Source: Trema orientale
Taxonomy: Eukaryota > Streptophyta > Magnoliopsida > Rosales > Cannabaceae
Length of the DNA: 64,000 nucleotides
Assembly: GCA_002914845.1 (NCBI GenBank)
Contig: JXTC01000195.1
Span: 39,765-103,764, forward strand
Reading direction: 5' to 3'
Shown here piece by piece: positions 10,190-22,125 of this stretch; position 1 is the stretch's first letter; each line of letters opens with the position of its first letter. Below the pieces are notes generated by a model that searched no databases, had not been told where the DNA came from, and was given only the letters and a program-made list of their open reading frames with translations. The position numbers and the translations under genes were made by a program.

Positions 10190-11145
10190 TGTATATATAT
10201 ATGTTATTATCGTATATATATATATGTTATTATCGTTTTCAAGATGCCATGGTAAGAACCATATGATTGAAGAAATGGGGTTTTGTTCTTTCCTATTTGT
10301 TTTAGGAAACATAACTACAACAAATGAGATCCCATTAAAAAGAAATAGAAGTACCCCAGTTCTAAATCTAGAGCTAAAATTCGTCCTAATAGTAAATGTC
10401 TGAATAAAATTGTTTACTACTTTATTAGGATTTTGTTCCAGTTGTTGCAAATCTATGCTTCTGTTGCATCATATACTATAATGTGGGTATTTTCTTTTTT
10501 ATTTTTTTTGGTGGCTAAGAATTTTGTGTTATTAAAAGTATGTATTTGTTGCTTTTATTGATTTATGAAAGAATTTGGTTTTAAATCTTATCGAATTAAC
10601 CTTATGAGCATGATATTATATTATGAATTTCAAGAAAAATATGTATTATTACTCTAGGTTTAATTTACATGAGAGATTGCTTGTTTGATATATGTAACAT
10701 TCCTTAAGTTTGAGATTACAGAAGACTTGTCTTCTTACATAGAATTATTTTATATCACTTTTAGGGGAATATTTATAAAACTGAATTAGCTCTGGATTAA
10801 GGTTTGGACTTAAAGCTGAGCACATCAATATTACTTATGGGTTGGTTTTAGTTCAGTATGAATTTACTTGTAAAATACAAGTTATAAGAAGTTGTCTGTG
10901 AGAATTTTTGTTTCTCATAGTCAGTTTCATGGGAAGAATTATGAGCTGAATAGACCCCATGAGAGTTAGGTTGAGCGGTAAGGCCTATGCTTGGATGAGG
11001 TTAGATTCCTCACAGGGACCTACCTAGCAATATGCTAGAGTCTCTTTAGATTGTAGGGTTCAGCGGGCATTAGTGTTTGGACTTGGGCCTAAACTGAAGT
11101 ACATCAATTTCATTCATGGTTGCTTTTAGTCAAGCATGAATTTGT
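10190..11145 (+). repeat. ~1 kb direct repeat, copy 2
   Basis: Second copy of the block at 5970-6965, here in the inferred first intron of the SAM gene. It carries the truncated SINE-like insert at about 10952-11065. Sequence between 11146 and 11611 is unique AT-rich intron. Confidence 0.85.
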
Positions 11146-11615
11146 TCGTGAAATACACGTTATAAGAAGATCCCTATTAGAATTTTTGTTTGTCGTTGTC
11201 TTTCCTAAGTTAAAATGTTAGGGTCTCTATGTTACTGTTAAAGTCCAAATACTTCTCATTCTATACTCCACTTGGTATGCGTCCTGATTGAAGAATGGAT
11301 ACTGGTTTTGTTTGACTACTTTTGAAGGACAGGATGAATTATTATCAGTGAGTCTGTCATTACTTGTCTTTAGGATGGAAAAGGGTTAATTTAGTATAGA
11401 TGATTGACATTCGTGCGAAATTTGTTAAGTAGATTCATATGTAGCGAAATTTGGTTCATTTAGTGATACATATGTATTTTTACTCCGAAGTTGCGTATAT
11501 ATAGTTTTTGTTCTCAGCCAAATAGGAATAATAATTGTAAGTTTTCACTTTTGTTTCTTTACACTACCATAATATGGTTCGTTGACTTATATAGAAGTAA
11601 TAATGTTTCAGCTGG

Positions 11616-12416
11616 ATGGGTAAAACAAAGCCAAGGCAGCTTGTGGCGATCCCTACAAAGCAGAACAACATCTCAAGCAGGCTCATTGATTCTTTAAATT
11701 TCGATCCTGATCTGGATCTGCAACCAGAAACTAGTTGGGTGATTGTCAAGAAGCAGAGGATCACCATTCTGGTGCCTCCACTTCCTATTGCTGATAGATC
11801 TCCACAGCTAAACTTGGAACAGAGTCAGTCCCAAGCTCTGCCTAGAAAAAAGGTACATAATGGAGCAGAGCAACCAGCTGAGACATGCCCCAGATTGCCA
11901 GCAGCCGATGAGCGGCAGAAGAGGTCCATGCCTGTGGCTTTTGAAAAAGGTCTCCGATTTAAGAAAGCTTCAACCGCTCAAAACTTTCCAACATCAACCG
12001 AACCTTTCAGGCAAGATCCAAGAATGGAATCAGTGAACCAGCACCAAGTTCGAACCTCCATGACTCATAAATTACTTGGAATATCTAAAACCTCAAGAAT
12101 TATCGTGGGGCCAAGACTATCACTCTATGGCCATAGTGATTCCCATGATGGTGGCATGCCATTGAATCAGAGACTGAGGGCTCTGAATCTTGAGAGGAAG
12201 CTTCAGAAAGCTGGTGGGTTGAGCAGGTGGCTAGCTTCTCTTGGTCTGGAACAGTTTGTTAGGATCTTTAAGAGGAAGGGTCTTAGCAAGTTTCAGTTGG
12301 TGAATCTAACCATGAAGAAGCTCAAGGATATGGGTGCAAATGCAGTGGGGCCTAGGAGGAAACTTATGCATGCAATGGACTGCATTTGCCAGCCTTGCTG
12401 TTTTGAGGCCTTGTAA
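11616..12416 (+). CDS. SAM (sterile alpha motif) domain protein
   Basis: A 266-residue protein with a single coding exon. Residues ~40-56 (SWVIVKKQRITILVPPLP) form a conserved plant-specific basic/proline motif, and the middle is low complexity and probably disordered. The SAM domain spans about 200-258 (GGLSRWLASLGLEQFVRIF, LSKFQLVNLTMKKLKDMG, GPRRKLMHAM). SAM domains mediate homo- or hetero-oligomerisation and sometimes RNA binding; the role of this small plant family is not established. The start follows an acceptor at 11611, so the leader is likely spliced to an upstream exon. A degraded copy of its last ~30 codons and 3' UTR occurs at about 28385-28590. From memory, the Arabidopsis relative (At3g11890) neighbours ANT1, as this gene does here. 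Confidence 0.88.
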   Translation: MGKTKPRQLVAIPTKQNNISSRLIDSLNFDPDLDLQPETSWVIVKKQRITILVPPLPIADRSPQLNLEQSQSQALPRKKVHNGAEQPAETCPRLPAADERQKRSMPVAFEKGLRFKKASTAQNFPTSTEPFRQDPRMESVNQHQVRTSMTHKLLGISKTSRIIVGPRLSLYGHSDSHDGGMPLNQRLRALNLERKLQKAGGLSRWLASLGLEQFVRIFKRKGLSKFQLVNLTMKKLKDMGANAVGPRRKLMHAMDCICQPCCFEAL

Positions 12417-13620
12417 GATGTTTTTAGGATTTAGGATCTACAATCCAACTACAAGGTGTCTCATATTTTTTTCCCCCTTAAAAGTACAAGAGTGAAAGGT
12501 AATGAACAATAGTCGAGTCGAATGCGATTTTGTTGTAGATTTTCGTGTTGCATATATCAGTGGAAGAATGTTAGATTTCAATTGATTCATCAAATTATGA
12601 TCCATAATCTATCATCTTGCATTAGAAAACATGAATAATTTCTAGCTCGCTAACGAAAATGAGTCTCAAAGGATAACCTTGTGAGTTAAATCAAACTAAT
12701 GTCTTGCTTTTTCCCATGTATACAATGGCTTGAACCGATCCTGGTTTTTGTACGTGTGAGTTAAAGGATGATGACTGGTATCCTGCCCTTCTTTAACAAC
12801 TTGTTTTGATAATAAATCACTTGACTATTAAAGGTAAAAAAAATTAGGATATTATATTTCTGGTCTTTAAAATTATAAGTGAATTTTTGTTTAATAATGA
12901 AGTGGATTAAATTTCGAGTTAATATATGAAGTGCTAACCAGATTCCTTAATTGACAAAAAAAGTCGATACTTTTTCTTTTAGCATAATATATGAAATTTG
13001 ATAAATATATATATGGGATGTTCTAAAACCATCAAATTTTTAACTTTGTACATTCATAATTTAAATTTATTTTAATTACAAATTTTCCTATAATTATAAT
13101 TACCAAAAAGGATAATGGCATAATCTAATAATTCAATGCACTCTTCTAAAAACAAAAAGTCAAACGCAGTTATAATGGTTACACAAATCATCAAGGAGCA
13201 CCCCAAGAAGGAGAAAAAAATTTGAACGTAAACTATGAAATTACTCCTTAAATCCTAAAACGATGTTGAATTTTCATTCTTTGGATCATCCAGAACAATT
13301 AAAAGTGGAACAATAATACCCTAATGAAAAACTAGAAGAACGAAAAGAAGGATTAATAGAGAAGTGTGTTTTATAAGTTTCCTTTCAACTTTAAAAATAA
13401 TTGCTATCTGTTTGCTTTGGTGTATAAAAAGTTATGTTTTTTTTTTTTTTTCCTGATCCAGATATTATGGTACAGTATAGGCCGAAAAAGATTAAGGAGA
13501 CTTCTAAAAAAAAATACAGGTAGTATTAAAAAAAAAGTCAATCGTATTATATGTTCTCTGCCAAACAATAAGGAGAAATGCATCTTGTACTGGGATACCC
13601 ACACTCCTAATTAAAACTTT
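12417..13620. other. SAM 3' UTR and intergenic DNA
   Basis: The first ~100 bases are the SAM 3' UTR, recognisable because they are also present in the fragment near 28510-28590. The remainder is AT-rich with no gene or defined element. Confidence 0.5.
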
Positions 13621-13880
13621 ATATGGTCAAAATATATATATATATAGGGCGCGTCTACAGTAGAGGCATCCCTGCGTAGGGCCCTGTCTATACACCGTTT
13701 ATATGGTCAAAATATATATATATATAGGGCGCGTCTACAGTAGGGACATCCCTGCGTAGGGCCCTGTCTATACACCGTTTGATGGGAATCTGTGGGATTC
13801 CCGTTATTCTCCACAGATTCCCATCAAACGGTATATAAAGAGTGGCCCTACGTAGGGGCGCCCCTACTGTAGCCCTCCCC
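13621..13880. mobile_element. GC-rich palindromic MITE (copy 1) with duplicated left end
   Basis: The element proper is 13727-13880: left end GGGCGCGTCTACAGTAGG, right end CCCCTACTGTAGCCCTCCCC, and a central near-perfect palindrome around GATGGGAATCTG/CAGATTCCCATC. The 80 bp comprising flank plus left end is duplicated in tandem (13621-13700 and 13701-13780, very few differences). ATATATATA lies on both sides, consistent with a 9-bp target duplication but uninformative in a TA run. It belongs with the copies at 27936, 29946, 30225 and 30384. Confidence 0.8.
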
Positions 13881-14330
13881 ATATATATATAAATATGAAA
13901 TAGGATTTTACTCGGCATTTAGATTTACTTGTAAAATGATTTCTTCCTAGTTATTATATTACTAGTTGATAGTGCATGTTCAATATCAGAAACTTACGTG
14001 TGCAAATCCTTGTGTTGAGAACAACAAATATATCATGGAAATCCTTACCTCCACTTATTTCAATCCTATTGTATTTGATTCGTTTATTTCATTCTATTAT
14101 CTCTAGCTCTCTAAACAAGTGAACTTAAATTATATTCTTCATTTTTATTTTTAATTTTAACCAGAAAATTAGATAGTTAAAGTCAAATAGAGGAATGTAT
14201 TATGTATGAAAATTGGGTATTTTTGGAATATGAGAAATGTATAAGTAAAAATATAACTTTTTAGAATTATTTTTGTGATGTAAAAAGAAAATGAATGTGC
14301 AAAGTCTAAATGGTGATGTTTTTAGAACTT

Positions 14331-14365
<35 letters not shown>

Positions 14366-14534
14366 ATAAGAGCTGATAATTGATAAGCACGAAGTTCTTA
14401 TTTACGCACAAAAAGAAAGTTCAGTTTTAAGCTCAACATTGAAAATTTGAAAGTGGATATAGTTACAAAAATAAAAACAAAAATAAAAATATAAAAGGAA
14501 AAAAAAACTTGGAATATTAAAAAATAAGGTATTG
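13881..14534. other. Intergenic DNA with no gene seen
   Basis: AT-rich DNA with a (TA)n tract at about 14333-14362. Nothing coding was recognised. Confidence 0.5.
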
Positions 14535-15372
14535 TGACTTGTGTTACCAGTGCATGGGAACGACAGGTCGTTTAGTAGTAAAACGCTCATTTCATTTCTC
14601 AGTGCGGAGGCTGCTTGGCGATTTTTTTCTTCATTGGACAGAACCATTCATCACTTTCCAAAGGCCATGATCTCACCTTGTAGGCTGTATAATCCCGCTG
14701 GTCCCAATAGAAATCGGTTTGTCATGGATAAGGTGCTTGTCTTCTTTAGCACATTTTAGTATATTTTTGTTGATATTTGTAATGTGTTGGCTATGGTGAC
14801 TGGTAAAGAAGGAATATGGTGACTGTGGTAAAGAAGGCATACACATGACTAAGTGTTAAAGGGTCAGTTTTCTTTTAAAGAAAGATTGGCCATACCATCC
14901 AAGATAAACGTGTTTGGCCTTTACTGAAGGTGTTTTGCAGTGTTTTGTTTCGAGGGTTTGATGTGACATTGGCATTGGAGGCTCCAATGAGAGACAAAAC
15001 GACATTCGAAAAGGTGCTTTCTCGGTCGTTTTTTTGGGGGGTAACTCTTGTGTATGTTTGTTTAGATTCTTTAGTTACATGGCTCATGGTAATCAAACAA
15101 AATACACAATCACTTGTTGGGCACTAGCGGTGCAAGTATCATGTTTACCAAACTTTAATTTATTTTATGTTCATTTGGTACATGTGCCTCACTATAGATG
15201 CAATATTAGTACATGATGTAGATTTAATTTATTAGTTTGTCTTAACTGATCGAAAAAAAAAAAAAAACTGTGGACCATATCATGATCATGTTCGACAAAA
15301 TTTAATCACATTACGTCGTGATATGCTTGAAGGTAAATATTACTTATCAAAAGTTAACTTTAAGGCCTATTT

Positions 15373-15440
15373 AAGCACTCAGTTTTGTCCTGGAGCGCCC
15401 CCCCCCCCCCCAAAAAAAAAAAAAGAAGCACTCAGTTTTG
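15373..15440. mobile_element. Tiny A-tailed insertion with 15-bp target duplication
   Basis: AAGCACTCAGTTTTG occurs at 15373-15387 and again at 15426-15440. The 38 bases between are TCCTGGAGCG, a poly-C run, then a poly-A run ending in G. Perfect 15-bp direct repeats around an A-tailed insert are the hallmark of target-primed reverse transcription, here of an almost completely 5'-truncated product. Confidence 0.6.
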
Positions 15441-15510
15441 TGGTACTTCTTATGTAGTTTAAGGTTCAATTTCTCTTTGACACCTACTTAACGAATAATA
15501 GTGACTTTAT

Positions 15511-15588
15511 ATACTTCTCAAAGAATATATATGTATATACTTCTCAAAGAATATATATGTATATACTTCTCAAAGAATATATATACGT
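15511..15588. repeat. 26-bp tandem repeat, three copies
   Basis: The unit ATACTTCTCAAAGAATATAT plus six further bases is repeated three times inside the intron relic of pseudogene copy A. The copies are nearly identical. Confidence 0.9.
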
Positions 15589-16136
15589 AGAGAATTTGTG
15601 GAAATCTCCAAGTTCCATACTCGTGCATGCTAAGCAGATATAAGCAAGGGGTTTTCAAACCTTCAATTTGTGAGTTTGCCTTATGAAAACAATGATTTTA
15701 GGGTTACTATATATGTGCCTTAATCTAGTGAATCTCTTCAGTTTTTTTCTTGATGTTTTTGCTGACTGGCAATAGATTCGCATGTGCTTGGAGTTTGTAT
15801 TCATATTTCCAATTATGCCCTATCCTATTAACAAGCTCATAGAAGAAAGTTGAAGAAGAACAAATTGTATTAGAAGACTGACAACAACGATGGTTATTAA
15901 TAGATAAGAATAGAAAAATTTGGAATACATGTCAATTTTGGTGATTGGGTTGGCGGTACTAGCCTTTTGTGTGCCAGAATTTGGTGTGTTCACCTCGCTT
16001 ATTGGAAATATGGTATTTGCTCTAATTGTATTTGTTTTGCCTACCATATATATTACCTTACACTGTTGGGTTCTTTTCCAAATTTTTGGCAGAGAGGCTC
16101 TTGTCGTGAGGCGTCATTTTTGAATAAATTAGTTGT

Positions 16137-16340
16137 ATGTTATTTTTTTTTCCTCATTAATTAAATCTACCATTATACTATTTTTTAAAAATGAATTTAT
16201 GTTAAATTCTTGATGAATTCTTGACGAATATAATTGAATGATTTTTAACATCGGCGGCGATCTTGATGAATTTTTGATGAATTTTTGACAGATTCTTGAT
16301 GTCGGTGATGATATTGACGGATTCTTGAACACATGTTGAA
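16137..16340 (-). mobile_element. Relative of the TCAAGAATC-rich MITE (partial)
   Basis: In reverse complement this matches the element at 61299-61535: a TTAATTAATGAGGAAAAAAAA edge, a GGTAGATTTAATTAATGAGG-type end, and an interior of degenerate ATCAAGAATTCATCAAGA words. One end is not clearly preserved. Confidence 0.55.
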
Positions 16341-16429
16341 ATCACCTAACCCTTTTTTATGTCCCATTAATTAAAAATGACACCTTATTAAATATGCTAC
16401 CTAGAGACAAACCTAAGTTTTTTTTAATA

Positions 16430-16550
16430 TATATAAAAAAAAGTGAGTTTAACTAATGACCCCACTTATTACAAATTAAAGGAAAATACCTATTACTACT
16501 CAATCCTTACCCCACCCCATTAGGGATAATATGTTTTCACGCCTAACTTA
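16430..16550 (-). mobile_element. SINE fragment (family with GTCATTAGTTAA tail)
   Basis: Reading the minus strand, the 3' tail GTAATAAGTGGGGTCATTAG then TTAAACTCAC and an A run matches the SINE at 27014-27174. The tRNA-like head is missing or degraded. Confidence 0.55.
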
Positions 16551-19500
16551 AAACCATGTTTGCTATCTTTTTGTTTGCGCTTTTTTGGAATTTTAATTTT
16601 TGTTCCATATGAGATGCGATCCTTTAATTTCCTTCTTATTTGTTAAGAGACAAAAAAAAGGACATGTGACAAAAGAGATAGAATATCGTTGGTTTTTTTA
16701 GATAGAATATCGTTGGTTTTTTTTTTTTTCTCGAGGAATTAATGAAACATAAATGTTCTCCCTTTTAAAAGTAAAATAAAAATTAAAAAGATAAAACCAA
16801 AAACAAAATTTAAGTTGGTTAGAAATGGGTTTAAGTAGCGAAACGATATTTTTTAAGGTTTTTTTTGAGAAATAATACTTTTTAAGATTTATAAATCAAA
16901 GTTACCAACTGTTTTTTATGCTCCAATATTAACTATAACTTTCAACAACTAAATTTCTTTTCTTCTCTTTTTTTTTTTTTTTGAAATTGATTTTAGTGGA
17001 TACAACTTACAAACAAATAGACTTTTTGAAATGAAAAAGTGGTATAAATTAGAGAAAAAAAGTAGTGACTGTAAATAATTAGTTGGATCTAATAGGTGGT
17101 AGTGGTATAATTAATTTTTTTTAGAGGAATTAGGAAGTTAGGTCGGTACTTTTATTTCTTGGGTTATGCTTACAAGGAGTGGACTTTTAAATTGAAATGA
17201 ATGTAGGGAAATGGACGAATCTAGGATTTTTTTTTGGGCAAATCTGACTTTTCAACGACTATTTCTATATTATATATATATATATACCGTTTTTTTAGGA
17301 CTGCCATAAAGTTATGATTGGTAGTCCTGAAAGTTATGATCGCAATTTTACGATCATAAAAATTATCACCATTAATTATTGAGGCCGTAAAAATTGGAAT
17401 AATGTTATGGGATACCAGTGTCATCTAACGCTACAATAACCGTTATTAGACGATTTTAATTAATAAATTATGTCTCACATGACCTCTTTTAAATTATAAT
17501 TATAATTAATCAATAATAAACTGACACATCATATTGTGTTAGACACATTATTCTAAAAGTTAAAAGTACTGGTCACCTGCAACTATAAATCTACAGAAAT
17601 CATTTTGAGAAGGAGTAGTGAAAAAAATTACTTTTGCCCAAATTGTTCCTAGCTAGATCCAAAATCCATGAATGTATGAAATCAAAATGAGTGGGGGCAT
17701 TCCCTCGTTAAAAAAAATAAAATAAAATGAGTGGGGGCATTCCCTTAAGTTTGATTGGAGACAAGTCTAGAAGAGTGCTATAAATAATTTTCTTTTTGCC
17801 CCCACTACACATGGTGGCTAAGGGCTCGGCCACTGCCTTAAGATAAACCTATTTTCCTGTGAGGGGCCTATGTAATTGTTTTTTTTAATCCCATATGAAA
17901 ATCGTTAATTTATATAATAGTACAACAGTATTTTATTATCTAATATGATGCTTCTTTTTCTCGAGGCAAATTACTAAATAGCAAATATGATGTTGATTCC
18001 TAGGGGAAAAATGCTCTTTCATAGGAGTTCACAATATACAATTTCTTCTCATATTATATACGCTAGCTTTCTCAAGCCGCCTCCTCTCCTTCCCCAGTAA
18101 AAAGTACCTCTTTTACCGATGATGTACTCTTCACTCTCCCTAGTATGAGTTTTCTTTCTCTATTTCCTTATTCTTTTTGTTTTTATTTTCCAAATAATTC
18201 TTCTATTTGTAAATATAATTATCTACCTATATCTATATTTATGATACTCTTTGTACACCTAGATCTAGATATATGGTATTTTGAGCTTGTTTTTTTTTTT
18301 TTTTTTCTAGTGTGATTTTCTCTCAGATCTATATTATTTTTAATCCAGATCTAGATAGATTTTTTTATTTGTTTGTTTATTTTTGTGGATTTGTTACTGA
18401 TATTTTTCTATATCTAAAGCCCTCAGGAGCCAGAGTTAGAAGATTTTACCATGTTAAGATCTTCTCTTGGAGTCGCCTAGCCTGGAGCTTTATGAGCCTG
18501 TAACTTATGTCTAGAACAGTGTTGTGGTATTTACTGATGAACATCGTCAAAGAGAGTCTGTTGTGACATCGTACATGAAGGGAAGTAATGATGGACGCCT
18601 TGAAGAAGTTTTTTTTTTTTCAGTTAGTGGGAGATGACATGTGCAATCATATATTTCTCGTAATAAGAATATGATAACCCACACTCTTGTCGGGTTGAAG
18701 TGATAATGGATATATATTAAGGGATGTTTCTATTTTATTTAGAAATTTGTACTTTTTTATAGCCAAATTTGTACTTTTTTATAGCCAAATTTGGTAAGTT
18801 ATTAATTTAATTCTCTTGAGGAACTCTTTAAAAAAAAAAGCTCTTTCATATATAAAGTCCATTTTGGTATTAAAATATGAATCTTCAGTCAAATCTTTAA
18901 AATATCTATTATTTTATTGGGTAAACTACAAAATAATACCCTGAAGTTTGAGTATTCTGCAATTTAAACATTGAAGTTTGGACTTTGCAAAATAATATCA
19001 TAAGATTAAAAATTTCTAAAAATTAATAGCTTGAGTTGACTTTTTGAATAACTTTAACTAATAAAAGACAATAATATACTCAATATTAAGGAGAATAATA
19101 AAGATCAATCCAGTTTTAATGTATATATTATTATTTTTTTATTACTAAAATTAGTCAAAAAATTCAATTTAGGTATTAATTTTCTGAAATTTTTAACATC
19201 AAAGTATTATTTTACATAATTTAAGTTGTAGAGCACTCAAAATTAAGAGCATTTTTTTGCAGTTCACTCTATTTCATTTTTTGGAAGATCAAACATTGCT
19301 CAATCAAAATTTCAATTTGCTAACACAAATAATTAGAAATTATACAGAGCAAAATATTAAAATAAATCAAGAGAATACAAATGTCATCAAATTCTTTTCA
19401 GGATTAAGTTAAAAACGAGATCGGGTTTTTCCAAAAGTAAAAAATATAAATCCAATTCGAAAGTTAATATATATATATTTTAATATTATATAGGTACATT

Positions 19501-19738
19501 CCAAAAAGGAAAAAACAAACATGATATCACCATACCATATCCAGAAAGCTATGTGAACATGGACCGTCTCTTTTTTCTTTTTAATAATTCTTTTTATAAA
19601 ATAAACCCAAAATAAAAAAAATAAAAAAATCAAATTTCAGTTTTCAGAGTAACAATGGTTACAGATTATATTTATAAGAATATAACCTAACCAAATCCAT
19701 TACTGCTCTGAGAGTACTGAGGTATAGAGAGAGGGAAT
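16551..19738. other. Gene-free spacer upstream of ANT1 copy B
   Basis: About 3.2 kb of AT-rich DNA. Visible items are a ~20-bp duplicated motif GAGTGGGGGCATTCCCT (17690 and 17730), a 25-bp tandem duplication AATTTGTACTTTTTTATAGCC (about 18745-18795), and a dispersed repeat at 18935-19230 (AATAATACCCTGAAGTTTG) related in inverted orientation to 61990-62140. No protein match was found. The ANT1-B promoter should lie at the right edge. Confidence 0.5.
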
Positions 19739-21616
19739 ATGGAAGATAGAGGCAAAACGACATCATCAACTGTTCCATTGTTGGAGTCGGCCGGAAGTAG
19801 TACTACTTGTTCGGGAACATCTTCCGCGATTGAAACGATAGCGAACATTGTCGTTTCGATCGTTGGGACCGGCATTTTAGGTCTCCCTTTCGCTTTTCGG
19901 GTCGCCGGTTGGCTTGCTGGCTCGCTTGCTGTCCTCGTTGCTGCCATCTCCACCTACTATTGCATGCTCCTCCTTGTTAGTACTATATATGTTCATATAT
20001 ATAACATTTTAATCCAATAATCCAATTATATATGTCGTTTGCCATGAAGATTAACTAGTATGTATTACGTGTATACATATATATATATACATATGCTAGA
20101 ATTAAACACACATGCACATACCATATATATCGATGTTTAACGTAATTCGGTCATGCATGTAAATGCTAATCAGTCTTAGCTATCGTAAATTCCCTAAATC
20201 ATTTCAGTCGAACAGTTCCAATTAACGTGTGGTGCGGGGATGGACAGGTCAAGTGTAGGGACAAGTTGGCATTGGATGAAGAGGAAAAAGAATCAACAAA
20301 CAATAAAACGTACGGTGACTTGGGTTATGAATGCATGGGAACGACAGGTCGTTTTATGGTTGAATCCCTCATTTTCATTTCTTACTGCGGAGCAGCTGTA
20401 GCTAATCTTGTATTCATTGGACAAAACCTTTCATCAGTACTCAAAGGTCATTATCTCACCTCCTCGTCCTACATTCTTTTGCTACTCCCAATCGAAATTG
20501 GGTTGTCATGGATAAGAAGCTTGTCTTCTTTGGCACCTTTTAGTATATTTGCTAATATCTGTAATGTGTTAGCAATGGGGATTGTGGTTAAGGAAGATAT
20601 AAAACAAGTGTTACAGGGTCAGATTTCTTTTAGAGAAAGAATGGCCTCAACATCCAACTTGGGGAATTTGGCCTTTGTTGGAGGAGTGGCAGTGTTTTGT
20701 TTTGAGGGGTTTGGTATGACATTGTCTTTGGAGGCCTCAATGAGGGACAAAACGACATTCCCAAAGGTGCTTGGTCAGTCGTTTTCCGGGTTAGCCCTTT
20801 TGTATGTTTTGTTTGGATTCTTTGGTTACATGGCTTATGGTGATCAAACAAAAGACATAATCACTCTCAATCTCCCTAGAAATTGGTGGGCACTAGCTGT
20901 TCAGGTACTGTATTCTAACCTTGATCTTATAGTTAAATTAGTACATAATGTAGTCGTTAATTTATTAGTCCATAGCTTTTTTCAATTGACTGAACGTGTG
21001 CCAATATCATGATTCGGTCTAATAAAACATATGACATTGGCGTTAGGCTTGACAGATTATAGACTAGCTGACTCTGAAAATGTAGTTATAAAATTTGCAT
21101 TGTCGCTTATTAGCTATAGTGAATCCAGTCTTCTCTTTTAGCCCTTTTCTTGATCTGATTTTTTACTTGAATATGTTTTGCTTGGGAGGGTAACAGATTG
21201 GGATGTGCTTGGGCATTATATTCACGTTTCCAATGATGGTCCATCCTATCAATGAGATCATAGAGGGAAGGTTGAAGAAGAGTGAATGGTTTCACGAGGC
21301 TAACGACAACGATTGCTATCCAACGACAAGAATAGGAAAGTTTGGAATATATGTGAGCCGTACACTGTTGGTGATTGGGTTGGCGATGTTGGCCACTTGT
21401 GTGCCAGCATTTGATGTATTTGTGTCGTTTAGTGGATGCACAGTATGTGCTCTACTCTCATTTGTTTTGCCAGCCGTATTTCACCTAAAATTGTTGGGTT
21501 CTTCTCTAAGTTTCAGAGAGGGAATGTTGGATTTGTTTATCCTGTCGTGTGGTTTGCTTTTTGCCGGCTATGGTACTTATAGCTCCATATATGTTCATAG
21601 GAATCTTGATCCATAA
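19739..21616 (+). CDS. ANT1: ANT1-like aromatic/neutral amino acid transporter (copy B)
   Basis: Three exons, 19739-19975, 20248-20904 and 21197-21616, with GT-AG introns and phase-0 junctions, give 437 residues, the family's usual size. The AAAP/AVT fold is plain: first helix IVVSIVGTGILGLPFAFR, then motifs YGDLGYECMG, LVFIGQNLSS, LSWIRSLSSLAPFSIFA, FCFEGFGMTLSLEASMRDKT, FGFFGYMAYGDQTKDIITLN and the exon 3 start IGMCLGIIFTFPMMVHPINE. About eleven membrane helices are expected. Arabidopsis ANT1 carries aromatic and neutral amino acids, arginine and auxins in yeast tests. The frame is intact, but the C terminus reads SSIYVHRNLDP instead of the usual NT(I/V)xGV seen in copy D, so the last residues are altered. 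The second intron is only 292 bp, against 2.7 kb in copy D. Confidence 0.9.
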
Positions 21617-22125
21617 TATATGTTTATTAAAGTCAAGCTTATGAAATAATTAACTACGTACCGCATGTATTATTCCCTTAAATGGGAATGACTTATGTAA
21701 TACCACAAACATATTTCCACTAGGGATGCGTTTACTTATTAATAATATAAGAGAGTGTAGATCAATTTATATCTTGTTTGGTTACTTATATAAACATTAT
21801 TATGTTGCAATTTTATGTATAACATTCACATTATATCCATACCTTTGTATTTCTGTATTATACAGTTTCACCAATTTCGTTTTCTCTATCTAAAGTTCTA
21901 TTTTTTTTTCCAATATTTCTGTTTATTTATTTTTAATCCAATAAATTTTTTGTTATTATTATCATGTAATATCGATTATGTTGAATTATATAGTATTTAA
22001 TTAATTAGTTATTGATAAGTTTCAAGGAAAAGGAATCAGTTATTAATAAGTTAGTATGTAAAATTTATGATCAATCAAATTAAAGCAGGTGACAAATGTA
22101 ACTTTTTTTTTTCAATAGAAAATTT
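21617..22125. other. 3' flank of ANT1 copy B
   Basis: Contains the probable 3' UTR and AT-rich spacer. No further gene was seen. Confidence 0.5.

Larger units (their letters stand above)
14535..16123 (+). pseudogene. ANT1-like transporter pseudogene (copy A)
   Basis: Remnants of the second and third exons of the ANT1-like gene. 14535-15136 matches exon 2 from the codons for CMGTTGRF to WALAVQ, with several frameshifts, lost segments and a small internal duplication around GGTAAAGAAGG. 15776-16123 matches exon 3 (acceptor AATAG at 15775), with an in-frame stop soon after the KLIEES codons and an intact-looking membrane stretch VIGLAVLAFCVPEFGVF. Exon 1 and the start of exon 2 are missing. The intron between still shows the TGATGTAG...TTTAATTTATTAG tract shared with the intact copies. 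This is the most decayed copy, hence probably the oldest to lose function. Confidence 0.88.

Noticed and set aside
13727-13880. Near-perfect hairpin considered as a microRNA precursor
   Set aside because: Five copies with shared ends and target duplications mark it as a MITE; perfect pairing is also atypical for a MIRNA gene.
15511-15588. Three 26-bp direct repeats that could suggest a CRISPR-like array
   Set aside because: Copies are directly adjacent with no spacers, and the genome is plant nuclear. It is an ordinary tandem repeat.
14541-16123. Possible functional short transporter from copy A
   Set aside because: Several frameshifts and stops, a missing exon 1 and start of exon 2, and no open frame covering more than a couple of membrane helices.
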